Assembly: GCA_030849075.1 (NCBI GenBank)
Contig: JASAOO010003537.1
Location: 38,283-102,282 of the forward strand
DNA length: 64,000 nt
Direction of reading: 5' to 3'
From: Zelonia costaricensis
Lineage: Eukaryota > Euglenozoa > Kinetoplastea > Trypanosomatida > Trypanosomatidae
A program made the translations under genes and the position numbers. Below are positions 62,564 through 64,000 of this stretch, piece after piece. The notes under the pieces are model-generated. The model searched no databases and had not been told where the DNA came from. It saw only the letters and a program-made list of their open reading frames with translations. The number at the start of each line of letters is the position of its first letter. The stretch's first letter is position 1.

Positions 62564-63025
62564 GCACGATTCACGCCAGGTAGCGCAAAACCATGCCACG
62601 GGGGAGCGAGAGAGGGAGAGAGAAAAGCTGCCAGCGGGGTTCTTTTCTTCCACCCGCTCCCTCCGCTGTGCGCCGCCCTTGAGGTGTGATGCCTTTCCCT
62701 TGCTGGCGCGGCCCTTGCCAGCACCTCTGCGACCTTGCCCCCCTTTTTATCGCGTTTCGTCTACCCTCTGACGCCTCTCTGCTCAGTGCCGCGCTGTTCG
62801 CTGTGACACTTTTTTTTTTTTTCTCGACTTGGTGCGTCATGCACAGTCGCGGAGCGGGGCGGCTGCGAGGTGGATCACTAGGATCTGAGCGGTCCCCAGA
62901 ACCACCCCCTACCTTTTCGGGATTCTGCCCTACATAGAAACGCACACGCACATCCGCATAGATGCAACTGAATCAGGGTCTTCTTTTTCCCCCTTTTTTT
63001 TTCGAGCAGCCTCTGTCCCTTTACG
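62564..63025. other. intergenic region with acceptor tract
   Basis: About 460 bp. A T run (62808-62822) and a strong pyrimidine tract (62980-63003) are followed by AG at 63005-63006 and 63008-63009, 16-19 nt before the next ATG. No gene is seen. Confidence 0.7.
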
Positions 63026-63403
63026 ATGCGGGCGCCTTTGGTGTTGGGGGCGGACTACTACAAACCGGAGGTCGCCACAAGGACTGCCGTGTGCCGCAGA
63101 TCAGCTCTCAGTACTTATCCTGCCAACTCGCTCAACTACCCCCTCGGTTCAGCGATGCGAGAACACGAAAAGACGCAGGTGCGATACCACGATAAACAAA
63201 GGGAATGCACAGCTCACGCTAGCTTAGCGAAAAAGCGGCTTTACTCACTCATCAGCACAGCTGGAAAGGACGGTGAGGCAAAGGAAGATTCCTCTGTCTC
63301 GAGCGCTTCTGTTGAGCCAGAGTTCTCAAACTCTTTTGCGCGGCCCAGCGTGCTTTCTGAAGAAGCTGACCTTCTGCACGGCTCACTGCGCATTTACGCT
63401 TAG
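63026..63403 (+). CDS. small protein of unknown function
   Basis: The 125-residue protein starts MRAPLVLGADYYKPEV. It is supported by a textbook acceptor arrangement: a ttcttttt, then cccccttttttttt tract and cgagcag ending 16 nt before the ATG. Composition is ordinary (not low-complexity), with a Tyr/Asn-rich N-terminal part (ALSTYPANSLNYPLGSAM), a charged middle and a Ser/Glu-rich C-terminal third (KEDSSVSSASVEPEFSNSF). No signal peptide, membrane segment or known domain is visible. It sits between MSH8 and the next gene in the same orientation. Function is unknown; it is probably real because of the splice context and position. Confidence 0.65.
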   Translation: MRAPLVLGADYYKPEVATRTAVCRRSALSTYPANSLNYPLGSAMREHEKTQVRYHDKQRECTAHASLAKKRLYSLISTAGKDGEAKEDSSVSSASVEPEFSNSFARPSVLSEEADLLHGSLRIYA

Positions 63404-63924
63404 TGCAAGGGCCTTTGCGCGACGGACTGTACAGCTCGCTCTACATTTAATCCGCTCTTGCCAACGGTGCCGCTCCCCTGCGGACCATCGCCGTAGTACC
63501 TTGTCTCCTGTCACCGCCATCCAGCCCTTCCACATCTTTCCTTTCACTCGTTCCCGTACGCCTGCCAACACGCCCAATCACCTCGCAACTTCTTTTCCTA
63601 GCCCCTTAACAGTTAACCGCACCCGCCCCTACAAAACCACGGTCTCCCACCAACTCCCGTACCAGAAAAGAGAACGTTGACGACACGCATTTCTACAACA
63701 CACATTTAGCGTCGCGCCCCTGCCCAACACAGAATCCTCTAGGCAGCCCCGCTTCGCGGATTCGAACTAGAAGCGGGCTCTCAGAACTCTAAAAGCCTCC
63801 AGGATAACTCACGCTCATCACTTCTTGTGTCCTCCCCATCTCCCCCACAGGCCCAGACACGCAACTTCCTCGTCGCTTGCAATAACCAACACGGACACAC
63901 TGAACGCGGCTCGTTGTATCGACG
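63404..63924. other. intergenic region before the right-edge gene
   Basis: About 520 bp, C/T-rich on the plus strand. It contains an 8-bp perfect inverted repeat (cccgcttc/gaagcggg) around 63750-63778 with a tRNA B-box-like loop, and a pyrimidine tract ending in cccccacag at 63841-63850, the likely acceptor for the next gene. Confidence 0.65.
63849..63850 (+). promoter_or_regulatory. probable spliced-leader acceptor AG for the right-edge gene
   Basis: ttcttgtgtcctccccatct runs into cccccacag. The AG at 63849-63850 is 74 nt before the ATG at 63925. Confidence 0.6.
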
Positions 63925-64000
63925 ATGCCGAGCCAGTCCGCCGTGGCTGAGGGAGGCGCGCACGCCCTCCCCTGGTACCGCTTCGGCTTCCACAGCTTTG
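63925..64000 (+). CDS. 5' end of a protein-coding gene cut by the right edge
   Basis: An ATG at 63925 opens a frame that runs to the window end with GC-rich codons (start MPSQSAVAEGGAHALPWYRF, 25 residues visible). It follows a clear pyrimidine-tract acceptor and lies in the orientation of the right transcription unit. The visible part is too short to name a family. Confidence 0.6.
   Translation, partial: MPSQSAVAEGGAHALPWYRFGFHSF

Noticed and set aside
63740..63790. Functional tRNA gene on the minus strand
   Set aside because: Only a B-box-like loop and a hairpin are present. The 5-bp T-stem does not pair, and no acceptor-stem 5' strand or A box is found at the right spacing.

Overview
The window looks like nuclear DNA of a Leishmania-type trypanosomatid (Leishmania or a close leishmaniine). 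The reasons are the intronless, GC-rich genes with strong third-position GC, two long head-to-tail same-strand gene arrays, GT/CA and polypyrimidine-rich intergenic DNA with AG acceptors just before start codons (trans-splicing signals), and the gene set itself: tandem mitochondrial HSP60, phosphomannomutase, MTHFR, ALG3 and an MSH6-type MutS homologue.

Layout. Fifteen genes lie on the minus strand between the left edge and about 55.25 kb. At least four lie on the plus strand from about 56.63 kb to the right edge. Between them, 55252-56628 is a divergent strand-switch region, the likely RNA polymerase II start zone for both polycistronic units. Reading the left unit in its direction of transcription (right to left): phosphomannomutase; an ALKBH4-like dioxygenase; a calcineurin-A-like pseudophosphatase; a 99-residue protein with an RIIa/DPY-30-like tail; MTHFR; a large karyopherin; a coiled-coil protein; HSP60 with an acidic tail; HSP60 with a GGM tail; a divergent Cdc20/Cdh1-like WD protein; ALG3; an insert-rich PPP phosphatase; a DUF72 protein; a TPR protein; and a very large low-complexity protein that runs off the left edge (at least 1902 residues). 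The right unit has a TLDc protein with an N-myristoylation-type start, an MSH6/MSH8-type mismatch repair protein, a small protein of unknown function, and the first 25 codons of a gene cut by the right edge.

Neighbouring genes do not form pathway operons, as is normal for these organisms. Mannose activation (PMM) and lipid-linked oligosaccharide mannosylation (ALG3) are metabolically linked but lie about 29 kb apart. Gaps between genes grow with distance from the strand switch: roughly 0.5-1.3 kb for the first seven, then 0.85-6.2 kb. The longest gap (5709-11942) has no credible gene. On the left arm the gaps are purine-rich on the plus strand, so the transcripts are pyrimidine-rich. On the right arm the plus strand itself becomes T/C-rich. 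This skew independently supports the transcription directions.

Many start sites were moved inside longer open frames, because the upstream codons lie in pyrimidine-tract/AG leader sequence or begin with a non-ATG codon. The most notable proteins are the calcineurin-A-like protein that has lost most metal ligands, the Cdc20/Cdh1-like protein, the two HSP60 paralogues with swapped tails and conversion-like identity blocks, and the giant ORF at the left edge.
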